A stretch of 64,000 bases of DNA from Candidatus Zixiibacteriota bacterium (GTDB taxonomy: Bacteria > Zixibacteria > MSB-5A5 > GN15 > JACZUZ01), in the NCBI GenBank assembly GCA_024280775.1, contig JAJRPM010000002.1, positions 186,001 to 250,000 of the forward strand, in the 5' to 3' direction. Position 1 is the first letter of the stretch, and each line of letters starts with the position of its first letter. A program made the translations under genes and the position numbers. Of the stretch, positions 17,243 to 24,264 are shown piece after piece. The notes below the pieces were generated by a model. That model was not told where the DNA came from. It searched no databases and saw only the letters and a program-made list of their open reading frames with translations.

Positions 17243-17293
17243 ACAATAACAGTAAATAATTGTCGCCGGATACAGTTAGTGATTGTTCAATAA

Positions 17294-17323
17294 TTGACAC
17301 AACGGCTGTTTCAATGTTACACT
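17294..17323 (+). promoter_or_regulatory. Sigma-70 promoter upstream of flgM
   Basis: TTGACA at 17294-17299, an 18-base spacer, and TACACT at 17318-17323 preceded by TG (extended -10). It would transcribe flgM apart from the sigma-28 promoter before fliD, leaving a leader of about 80 bases. Confidence 0.6.
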
Positions 17324-17412
17324 TTGGCACAGAATAGGATGAATCGTTAGTGACAACAAAGACTTCCTAAGTGGATTTTGTGTTATGACGATAAAGAGGA
17401 ATAGAGGCGTTC

Positions 17413-17853
17413 ATGAAAATTGAAAACTCTGGAGTAAACGTCACTCCCAAAGCTTCTGCTGAAGTGACGCAGGGGCGGAAGGCGCATATTGCTCGAAACG
17501 ACGGCGCCTTGACCCCTCGTTTGGGTAACCATAATAAAATTGATTCGGACTCGGTGGAGATTTCCAGGGGTTCAGCGGAAAAAGTAGTAACATCAGGTGA
17601 TTATAGCGCTAAGGTATTAGCTCCGCGGGGACTGGATAAGTTACAACCTATGAGTAATCTAAAGAAGACAGCAGATGAACGGTTGAAGCAATTTGGTTCT
17701 GATAGTGACGCTGTAGAATCAGTGTCAGAGTTGAATCTGAATGATGACCGTAAAGATATGGTCGAGATTGCGAAACTTCGCGTTAATAGCGGCTTTTATG
17801 ATCGTCCCGATGTGATAGACGAAATCGCCAGACGGATTATCGAAGGTGTCTGA
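17413..17853 (+). CDS. flgM: Anti-sigma-28 factor FlgM
   Basis: The start (MKIENSG, then a polar, glycine-, serine- and asparagine-rich, apparently disordered region) and the end (DMVEIAKLRVNSGFYDRPDVIDEIARRI) fit FlgM. FlgM is a small, mostly unstructured protein that holds sigma-28 until it is exported through the finished hook. At 146 residues it is longer than the usual 90-100, the extra being in the middle. AGAGGAATAGAGGCG precedes the ATG. Its location behind a sigma-28-type promoter and flagellar genes supports the call. Confidence 0.8.
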   Translation: MKIENSGVNVTPKASAEVTQGRKAHIARNDGALTPRLGNHNKIDSDSVEISRGSAEKVVTSGDYSAKVLAPRGLDKLQPMSNLKKTADERLKQFGSDSDAVESVSELNLNDDRKDMVEIAKLRVNSGFYDRPDVIDEIARRIIEGV

Positions 17854-17947
17854 TAAGGCAAGTGTTTGGGAAGCCTAACTATATTAATAAGTACGAATTG
17901 TTACAAAAAACGAGTTAACATCCAAGAACCGATACGCGAAACTACTT

Positions 17948-18844
17948 ATGTCCGTTCAGATATGTAAAGACCCTCAGGCTCAGAGCCGGGTAGAGCAAAT
18001 TGTCTCAAACATTAAGAACTTGCCTACTCCACCGATTGTCTTTAACCAAATACAAAAAGTCATCAACAAGGAGTCAGCTTCTTCCGGGGATGTTGCCAAG
18101 ATTCTATCCGAGGATCCGTCAATGTCGGCTAAGGTATTGAAGATGACAAACTCCGCTTTCTACGGTCTATCTCGTGAGATTGATTCAGTTAAGCAGGCGG
18201 TGATGATTATTGGTTTTGACGCAGTCAAGAATCTGGTTCTCTCGGCGTCGGTTATGGGGATGTTCAACGGTAGCAAAATTGATCCGGAGTTTCAGGAACG
18301 GTTCTGGCGCCATTCATTGGCGACGGCGCTAGCCGGTAGACTAGCGGCGCAGTCTATTCGTAGCCGAGGGATGATTGACACTGACACTGCTTTCTCAGCG
18401 GGACTGCTTCACGACATTGGGAAATTAGTAATTGGCTGTTTTATGCAGGATGAGTTTGTCGCTATAAGAGAGATCATGGAGAATGATGAATCCATAGACG
18501 AATCAACCGCCGAGTTGGAGGTCCTGGGATTCTCGCATGAGCAAATCGGGGCGGCTCTGGCGCAGTTTTGGAATCTCTCAGATGGCTTGGTGGATGCGAT
18601 TGCCTTTCATCATGTTCCGCACGAGAGCGAAACGCCGAATTCCATGGCCTACATGGTTTGCGTAGCCAATCATGTGGCCAAGAAGTCTTTTGCCTCTGAG
18701 TACACTGGTTGTCCGACATTGGAGCTATCACCCAAGGTTTTGGCCTATTTGGATATTACCGATGAAAGCATCGAGGAGCTTTCTACCAAGTTGATTTCAG
18801 AGTACACCAAGGCAGAGACCTTTATGTCGATGGCCGGTGTTTAG
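17948..18844 (+). CDS. HDOD-domain protein
   Basis: 298 residues taken up almost fully by one HDOD domain. Recognisable parts are LPTPPIVFNQIQKVINKE, EDPSMSAKVLKMTNSAFYG, AVMIIGFDAVKNLVLSASV, a CheY-binding-like helix region, GLLHDIGKLVIG with HD retained, and LGFSHEQIGAALAQFWNLSD then IAFHH. Unlike the HDOD protein at 11066 it has no extra C-terminal helix. HDOD proteins often act in motility, c-di-GMP and sensory pathways. Placement right after flgM suggests a motility link. Whether the HD pair is catalytic is unknown, since most HDOD domains are thought to be non-catalytic. Confidence 0.85.
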   Translation: MSVQICKDPQAQSRVEQIVSNIKNLPTPPIVFNQIQKVINKESASSGDVAKILSEDPSMSAKVLKMTNSAFYGLSREIDSVKQAVMIIGFDAVKNLVLSASVMGMFNGSKIDPEFQERFWRHSLATALAGRLAAQSIRSRGMIDTDTAFSAGLLHDIGKLVIGCFMQDEFVAIREIMENDESIDESTAELEVLGFSHEQIGAALAQFWNLSDGLVDAIAFHHVPHESETPNSMAYMVCVANHVAKKSFASEYTGCPTLELSPKVLAYLDITDESIEELSTKLISEYTKAETFMSMAGV

Positions 18845-18925
18845 GGTTTGTTCTCGTGGTCCTGGTCTTGGCAATCGGCTATCATATTCCAGCAAATTCT
18901 TATTACTTCCGGTCTATTTAACCTC

Positions 18926-18953
18926 TTGACAAGCAACACAAAAGCAATATACT
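18926..18953 (+). promoter_or_regulatory. Sigma-70 promoter upstream of tRNA-Val
   Basis: TTGACA at 18926-18931 and TATACT at 18948-18953, spacing 16. The predicted start near 18960 gives a 5' tail of about 125 bases before the tRNA. Confidence 0.6.
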
Positions 18954-19084
18954 TCGCGCCTGTGGCAGTCTTTGACTGGCTGTTACGAATGTGTAGCTTT
19001 GGTTGTTGGAACTTCGTTTTCGAGTTTTTGAAGCTCTTCAAAGTTCAAATCAAGTTTACATCAAATATGTGTCGTTTTCAAAGA

Positions 19085-19161
<77 letters not shown>

Positions 19162-19168
19162 TTTTTTT

Positions 19169-19213
19169 GTTAGTGTTGTTTTAGTATGTATTGTGTTAGT
19201 ATGTGTTGTTTTA
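19169..19213 (+). repeat. Imperfect direct repeat after tRNA-Val
   Basis: GTTAGT-GTTGTTTTA (19169-19183) recurs as GTTAGT-ATGT-GTTGTTTTA (19195-19213) in a T/G-rich spacer. It does not match any tRNA 3' end, so it is not an attachment-site duplication. Confidence 0.4.
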
Positions 19214-19282
19214 ATTTGTGTTGAATTCTTGGCCCCTCCTCACGATAATCAACTCAGCATTATCAGAGAGGTCTTTGGAGTC

Positions 19283-19346
19283 CTTGAATCCTCCAAGCGC
19301 ATATTCTGAAAGAGATTTCAGAACGGCGCCGAGATTCAAGCTTTTT
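19283..19346 (+). terminator. Long hairpin with T-tract upstream of thrS (terminator or attenuator)
   Basis: Three stacked pairings: CTTGAATC (19283-19290) with GATTCAAG (19333-19340), GCGC (19297-19300) with GCGC (19326-19329), and TTCTGAAA (19304-19311) with TTTCAGAA (19316-19323) closed by a GAGA loop. CTTTTT follows (19341-19346). It lies 80 bases before the thrS ATG. It may end the tRNA-Val transcript or attenuate thrS. No T-box consensus was found. Confidence 0.6.
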
Positions 19347-19426
19347 GTGTAGAGTAGAGGTAGTTGCGCCGAAGTAGGAAGTAGATAGGATAGGCTGGAC
19401 GAGCCTGATAGAGTAACGAGAGAATC

Positions 19427-21376
19427 ATGCATACCAGTAGCGCAAAAAATATCGAAATAACCTTACCGGACGGTAGTGTCCGTGAGGTTGCGCATGGCTC
19501 AACCGGCTATGATGTAGCCGCTTCTATTTCGCCACGGCTTGCGAAAGAGGCGCTGGTGGTTCGTGTCGATGGTGAACTGCGTGATCTTTCTGCGCCGATT
19601 TCAGCTGACGCTTCTATTGAGATTCTGACTTTCAAGGATGACGCCGGCAAAGAGGTTTTTTGGCATTCTACTTCGCACTTGATGGCTCAGGCGGTTCGTG
19701 AGGTTTTCCCGAATGTGAAACTGGCTATCGGGCCTCCGATTCAGGAAGGCTTCTATTATGATTTTGAGGCCGAGAAGCCGTTTTCGCCGGAGGATTTGCT
19801 CAAGATAGAAAAGGCGATGGCCAAGATTGTCGCTGAGAAAGCGCAATATACTCGCGAGGAGATGAGCCGCGAGGAAGTCATCAAATGGTATGAATCGGTC
19901 GGCGAGACTTACAAATTGGATTTGATGGAAAACACCATTCTCGATGAGACTGTGTCGGTGTATAGTCAATCCAGATTCAAAGACCTTTGCCGCGGGCCGC
20001 ATATTCCGAATACGGGCATGATTAAGGCCTTCAATTTGACTTCCAGTAGCGGCGCTTATTGGCGCGGTGATGAAAAGAACGCGATGTTGCAAAGGATTTA
20101 TGGCGTTTCATTTCCTAAGAAGTCGATGCTGGATGAGTTTCTTGAGCGTATGGAACAGGCCAAGAAACGCGACCATCGCGTTTTGGGTAAGCGGCTCGAA
20201 TTGTTCACTACCAGCGAAGATGTTGGCCCGGGGCTGATTTTGTGGCTTCCGAAAGGCGCGGTGGTGCGCAATGAAATAGAAAATTTCTGGCGCGCTGAGC
20301 ATTTGGCTAATGACTATGAATTAGTATTTTCCCCGCATGTGGCTCATATAGAATTGTGGGACAAATCTGGGCACACGGATTTCTATCGCGACGGAATGTT
20401 TCCTCCGATGGAGCTGGATAACCATACCTACCAGCTTAAGCCAATGAATTGCCCGTTCCATATTGCGATGTATAAAGCCAAACGTCATAGCTATCGTGAG
20501 TTTCCGCTCCGTTGGGCTGAGCTCGGGACGGTGTATCGTTATGAGCGTCCGGGAGTGTTGCATGGATTGATGCGAGTCCGGGGTTTTACTCAGGACGACG
20601 CCCATCATTTTGTAACTCCTGAGAGTATGGAGCAAGAGCTGGTTTGGATATTGAAATTCTGTTTACATATTCTCAAGTCTTTCGGATTTGTGGATTTTGA
20701 GGTTTGTCTTTCTACCAAGCCCGAAAAGGCTATAGGTGAGGATGTTGATTGGGAGGCCGCGGAAAATGGTCTTCGCAGGGCATTGGAGCTTTCGAATTTG
20801 CCATTTACAGTTGATGAAGGCGGCGGCGCTTTCTATGGCCCGAAAATAGATCTCATTATCAAAGACGCTATTGGGCGCAAATGGCAGTGTTCGACAGTGC
20901 AGTTTGATTTCTCCCTGCCGGAGCGGTTTAACCTGACTTATATCGATTCGAGTGGCGAGCAGAAGCGTCCGATGATGATTCATCGGGCTTTACTTGGCTC
21001 AATTGAGCGCTTTTTCGGCGTATTGTTGGAGCATTATAGCGGTGATTTCCCGCTTTGGCTGGCTCCCGAACAGGCGCGGATCTTGCCGATTACCGATAAA
21101 GTCAACGATTATGCCGCGACAGTGGTCAAGAGGCTTAAGGCCGCTGGGGTTCGTTGTTCTTTGGATGATCGCTCCGAGAAGGTTGGGCATAAGATTCGCG
21201 AGGCCGAACTGGCTAAGACACCGTATATGCTCATAGTTGGCGGTCGTGAGGCCGAAAACGACCAGGTTTCGGTGCGTCATCGCGGAGAAGGTGACGGAGA
21301 CTTGGGCGCAATGGCGGTTGAGGATGTTGTTAAAAAACTTGCCTTAGAGATTGAATCTAAGGGACTAAATGATTAA
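19427..21376 (+). CDS. thrS: Threonine-tRNA ligase ThrS
   Basis: Charges tRNA-Thr. The 649 residues show the bacterial layout: TGS domain (about 5-65), the editing/second additional domain with FWHSTSHLMAQAVREVFPN and the C-H cluster in RFKDLCRGPHIP, the class II catalytic core with motif 1, the zinc-binding Cys of MNCPFHIAMY, motif 2 TVYRYERPGVLHGLMRVRGF and motif 3 near MMIHRALLGSIERF, and the anticodon-binding domain (about 540-640). It heads the thrS-infC-rpmI-rplT-pheST run and lies downstream of an attenuator-like hairpin. Confidence 0.97.
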   Translation: MHTSSAKNIEITLPDGSVREVAHGSTGYDVAASISPRLAKEALVVRVDGELRDLSAPISADASIEILTFKDDAGKEVFWHSTSHLMAQAVREVFPNVKLAIGPPIQEGFYYDFEAEKPFSPEDLLKIEKAMAKIVAEKAQYTREEMSREEVIKWYESVGETYKLDLMENTILDETVSVYSQSRFKDLCRGPHIPNTGMIKAFNLTSSSGAYWRGDEKNAMLQRIYGVSFPKKSMLDEFLERMEQAKKRDHRVLGKRLELFTTSEDVGPGLILWLPKGAVVRNEIENFWRAEHLANDYELVFSPHVAHIELWDKSGHTDFYRDGMFPPMELDNHTYQLKPMNCPFHIAMYKAKRHSYREFPLRWAELGTVYRYERPGVLHGLMRVRGFTQDDAHHFVTPESMEQELVWILKFCLHILKSFGFVDFEVCLSTKPEKAIGEDVDWEAAENGLRRALELSNLPFTVDEGGGAFYGPKIDLIIKDAIGRKWQCSTVQFDFSLPERFNLTYIDSSGEQKRPMMIHRALLGSIERFFGVLLEHYSGDFPLWLAPEQARILPITDKVNDYAATVVKRLKAAGVRCSLDDRSEKVGHKIREAELAKTPYMLIVGGREAENDQVSVRHRGEGDGDLGAMAVEDVVKKLALEIESKGLND

Positions 21377-21471
21377 GTTACAGCCGATTCCGTCGGGCCG
21401 TTTGTAGGCTGGACGGGATTTGTTGATGTTTGAGTTTTGAAATCATAGATTGTACTTAGGAGGAAATTAGC

Positions 21472-22215
21472 ATAGCCAGACCACGAGAACCCCGCATCAA
21501 TGACCGTATTCGCATCAGTCCGGTGCGATTAGTAGGCGCAGATGCGGAGCAAATTGGAATCGTTCCTATCAACGAGGCTCTTGAGAGAGCCCGGACCGCA
21601 AATCTTGATTTGGTAGAAGTTTCGAGTACCAGCAGGCCGCCGGTCTGTCGTATCATGGATTATGGTCGGTATAAATATGAAACCGCCAAGAAACAGAAGA
21701 ATGCTCGCAAGAAACAGCATTCGATGGAGTTGAAGGAAATGCGGTTTCGCCCGAAAGTTGACAAACACGATTATGAGTTCAAGACAAAGCATATTCGTGA
21801 GTTCCTTGAGGAAGGAAACAAAGTAAAAGTTTTTGTTATGTTCCGTGGTCGTGAGATGGCTCACACAGAATTCGGCCGCGAATTACTCGCTCGTGTCTGT
21901 GAGGACATGAAGGAGGTTGCATCAGTGGAAATCGGCGCTAAGCAAGAAGGGCGCAGGATGAATATGGTGTTGGCGCCACTTCCGGCTTTGGTTAAGAAAG
22001 CCGCCGATGAGCGCGCCGCTAAGGCAGTTGCCAAAGAAAAGGCCAAGCGTCCGGGCGCCTCTAAGGGTGATGCGAAATCAAAGAATTCGAATGACGCTGA
22101 AGTAGTGTCTGCGGCTGAGTCTGCGTCTGCGTCTGCGTCTGCGTCTACGCCTGAGTCCGATACTGTTCCGCTTGAGACGAAGGCGGAATCAACGGTAGTT
22201 GAATCTGACGACTGA
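21472..22215 (+). CDS. infC: Translation initiation factor IF-3, AUA start codon
   Basis: IF-3 binds the 30S subunit and rejects non-standard start codons. The conserved beginning (ARPREPRINDRIR, then VRLVGADAEQIGIV) lies before the first GTG (21523). An in-frame TAG sits at 21457-21459. The only possible starts between them are ATT (21466), ATA (21472) or ATC codons. AGGAGG at 21458-21463 is 8 bases from the ATA and only 2 from the ATT, so ATA is chosen. This mirrors E. coli infC, whose AUU start lets IF-3 repress its own mRNA. The N domain, KKQ-rich linker and C domain (to about residue 180) are normal. A tail of about 65 residues follows, Ala/Lys-rich then acidic, containing a Ser-Ala repeat encoded by a 6-bp tandem repeat. 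Confidence 0.93.
   Translation: MARPREPRINDRIRISPVRLVGADAEQIGIVPINEALERARTANLDLVEVSSTSRPPVCRIMDYGRYKYETAKKQKNARKKQHSMELKEMRFRPKVDKHDYEFKTKHIREFLEEGNKVKVFVMFRGREMAHTEFGRELLARVCEDMKEVASVEIGAKQEGRRMNMVLAPLPALVKKAADERAAKAVAKEKAKRPGASKGDAKSKNSNDAEVVSAAESASASASASTPESDTVPLETKAESTVVESDD
22120..22146 (+). repeat. 6-bp tandem repeat (TCTGCG) inside infC
   Basis: Four perfect copies of TCTGCG plus TCT encode alternating Ser-Ala in the tail of IF-3. Copy-number changes would keep the frame. Confidence 0.85.
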
Positions 22216-22295
22216 TAAGTATTAGTTTGTATTGAATAGCGGTTTTTTCGAGTAAGAAATAGTAAGAAGCAGTTAGAATAGAAAGTATCAGCATT

Positions 22296-22490
22296 ATGCC
22301 AAAAATTAGAACAAACCGCGCTACAGCCAAACGGTTTAAGAAAACCGGTAGTGGCAAGATTAAGCGCCACAGTTCGCACATGCGCCACATCCTCAACAAG
22401 AAGGCTTCGAAGCGCAAGCGCAAATTGCGTCAGGCTACTTTGGTCTGCAAGGTGGATGCGCCGCGTATTTCACGGCTGATTCCTTATTGA
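22296..22490 (+). CDS. rpmI: 50S ribosomal protein L35
   Basis: 64 residues, highly basic, with the family start [20 protein letters not shown] and the central [15 protein letters not shown]. Normal length. It sits between infC and rplT, as in most bacteria, 80 bases after the infC stop. Confidence 0.97.
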   Translation: MPKIRTNRATAKRFKKTGSGKIKRHSSHMRHILNKKASKRKRKLRQATLVCKVDAPRISRLIPY

Positions 22491-22677
22491 GGTAGTCGCT
22501 GTTAGCGGAAAGATTTAACAGTAGTTTTTAGCGGTAGTTTTTTAATATTAGTATATTCACAGGTTCGACATCATCGGAGCCCCGTACCCGGTGTTCGGCC
22601 ATTAACACGAGCCAGACTAGCTTTTTTCATCGCAGAGACGGCTCTAATTCAAATCGAAGAAAGTACGGAGAGACAGA
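22491..22677 (+). promoter_or_regulatory. Structured spacer between rpmI and rplT
   Basis: A 187-base gap, long for this operon. It contains an imperfect hairpin from GGTTCGA to TCGGAGCC, a GTGTT/AACAC stem across GGTGTTCGGCCATTAACACG, and a T6 run followed by GGCTC, which can pair with an earlier GAGCC. The rpmI-rplT mRNA is autoregulated by L20 in other bacteria. A similar role here is inferred from position and structure only. Confidence 0.35.
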
Positions 22678-23028
22678 ATGCCAAGAGCTATGAACAATGT
22701 GGCGGCTCATCGTCGTCACAAAAAAGTCCTCAAAAAGGCCAAAGGAAATTACGGCGGTCGTTCCAAGCTGTATAGAACAGCGGTAGAAACTGTTGCCAAG
22801 GGCCTGACTTATGCCTATCGCGACAGAAAGAACAAAAAGCGCACTTTTAGAGCGTTGTGGATTGTTCGTATTTCCGCCGCGGCCAAGTTATGTGGCATGA
22901 ATTATTCGACATTCATCCACGGTCTCAAGAAGAACAATATCGATCTGAATCGTAAAGCGCTCGCTGATATTGCGGCGACTGATATGCCGGCTTTTGAAAA
23001 GTTGGCGTCGCTGTCCAAAGGCGAGTAA
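22678..23028 (+). CDS. rplT: 50S ribosomal protein L20
   Basis: 116 residues with the conserved start (PRAMNNVAAHRRHKKVLKKA, GNYGGRSKLYRTA) and the long basic helix, then WIVRISAAAKLCGMNYSTFI. GGAGAGACAG lies before the ATG. L20 is an early assembly protein of the large subunit and, in E. coli and Bacillus, represses its own operon. Confidence 0.97.
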   Translation: MPRAMNNVAAHRRHKKVLKKAKGNYGGRSKLYRTAVETVAKGLTYAYRDRKNKKRTFRALWIVRISAAAKLCGMNYSTFIHGLKKNNIDLNRKALADIAATDMPAFEKLASLSKGE

Positions 23029-23161
23029 GTAGCAGAGCGCATCAATAAGTCTCTTGCAGTCGGTTGTGGCTTTTGAAAGTTACACCGGCGCTTTGGGCTA
23101 TTTGTAGGTGAGTGAGAATCAGTATATAGTCGAGAAGCATATTAGAAGAAAACCCTAGAGT

Positions 23162-24187
23162 ATGTCGGTATTATCTCAAATAGAGTCATTGCTAGCAAAA
23201 GCCGGCGCCGAATTGCAAAGCGCTGCCTCTGCTGATGAAGTTGAGCAGGTCAAGGTTCGCTATTTGGGTCGCAAGGGTGAGTTGCCGGGGATTCTCAAAG
23301 GTGTAAAGGATTTGCCGGTTGAGGAGCGTAAGCCTGTCGGCGCCGCCGCTAACAAAGCGCGGGTTATGCTTGACGGACAGGTGAAAGCGAAGCTTGAATC
23401 ATTTGACTCAAGTTCTGACGCTGATTTCGATTATACATTGCCTGGTTCGCCGCTTACAGTTGGTCGGCCACATTTGCTGGTTCGGACTATGGCGGATATT
23501 GCGGAGATTTTTTCGCGCAAGGGATTCTTGGTGGCCAATGGGCCGGAGATTGAATCTGATAGATACAATTTCGGAGCCTTGAATTTCCCGCCGGATCATC
23601 CGGCTCGGGATATGCAGGACACGTTTTATCTTCGCGAGGCCAATGGGCTTCCTGAGGGTTTGCTGTTGCGCACGCATACTTCAAATGTGCAGGTTCGGCA
23701 ATTCGAAAGCCGAACTCCACCAGTTAAGATTATTGCGCCGGGAAAAGTGTTTCGCCATGAGGCGGTTTCCAGCCGGGCCTATTGTGTTTTTCATCAGGTT
23801 GAAGGGTTTCAGGTCGGGACTGATATTACACTCGGTGATCTGAAAGGCGTATTGCTGGCTTTTTGTCAGGAGTATTTCGCTGAGAATATTGAGCTACGTT
23901 TTCGTCCGAGTTTTTTCCCGTTTACTGAGCCGTCGGCTGAGGTTGATATGTCTTGCCTGCTTTGCGCTGGTAAGGGATGTTCGATTTGCAAATATGACGG
24001 TTGGTTGGAGATACTTGGTTGCGGGATGATTGACCCCAATGTGATGTCGGCAGTGGGCTATGACCCTGAGGTTCTATCGGGTTATGCCTTTGGTATGGGT
24101 GTCGAGCGGATTGCGATGCTCAAACATCGCATTACCGACATAAGGCTTTTCTACGAGAATGATTTGAGATTCTTGCGGCAGTTTTAG
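23162..24187 (+). CDS. pheS: Phenylalanine-tRNA ligase alpha subunit
   Basis: 341 residues, usual length. It has the N-terminal coiled coil followed by KVRYLGRKGELPGILKG, then class II motifs: motif 1 around NFGALNFPPDHPARDMQDTF, motif 2 in GKVFRHEAVSSRAYCVFHQVEG, and motif 3 in GYAFGMGVERIAMLKHRITDIR. Pairs with PheT as an alpha2beta2 enzyme. It is followed 77 bases later by pheT. Confidence 0.97.
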   Translation: MSVLSQIESLLAKAGAELQSAASADEVEQVKVRYLGRKGELPGILKGVKDLPVEERKPVGAAANKARVMLDGQVKAKLESFDSSSDADFDYTLPGSPLTVGRPHLLVRTMADIAEIFSRKGFLVANGPEIESDRYNFGALNFPPDHPARDMQDTFYLREANGLPEGLLLRTHTSNVQVRQFESRTPPVKIIAPGKVFRHEAVSSRAYCVFHQVEGFQVGTDITLGDLKGVLLAFCQEYFAENIELRFRPSFFPFTEPSAEVDMSCLLCAGKGCSICKYDGWLEILGCGMIDPNVMSAVGYDPEVLSGYAFGMGVERIAMLKHRITDIRLFYENDLRFLRQF

Positions 24188-24264
24188 TAGCCTCTAATAG
24201 TCCAATAAGATTTTGCAATTTGTAATAACAGATATTGTAGATAGTAGCACAGGTAAAGTAGCGC

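Noticed and set aside
17251-17271. Second sigma-28 promoter before flgM
   Set aside because: TAAA and a GCCGGATA are present but only 8 bases apart, where 15 are needed, and the -10 has an extra G.
19162-19426. T-box riboswitch for thrS
   Set aside because: The T-box AGGGTGGNACCGCG sequence is absent, and no specifier-loop layout can be drawn.
19211-19432. Reverse-strand ORF over the thrS leader
   Set aside because: It covers the attenuator-like hairpin and has no recognisable family. RNA structure explains the region better.
21861-22388. Reverse ORF of 175 residues across the end of infC and rpmI
   Set aside because: Its low-complexity Asp-Ala stretch is only the antisense reading of the Ser-Ala repeat.
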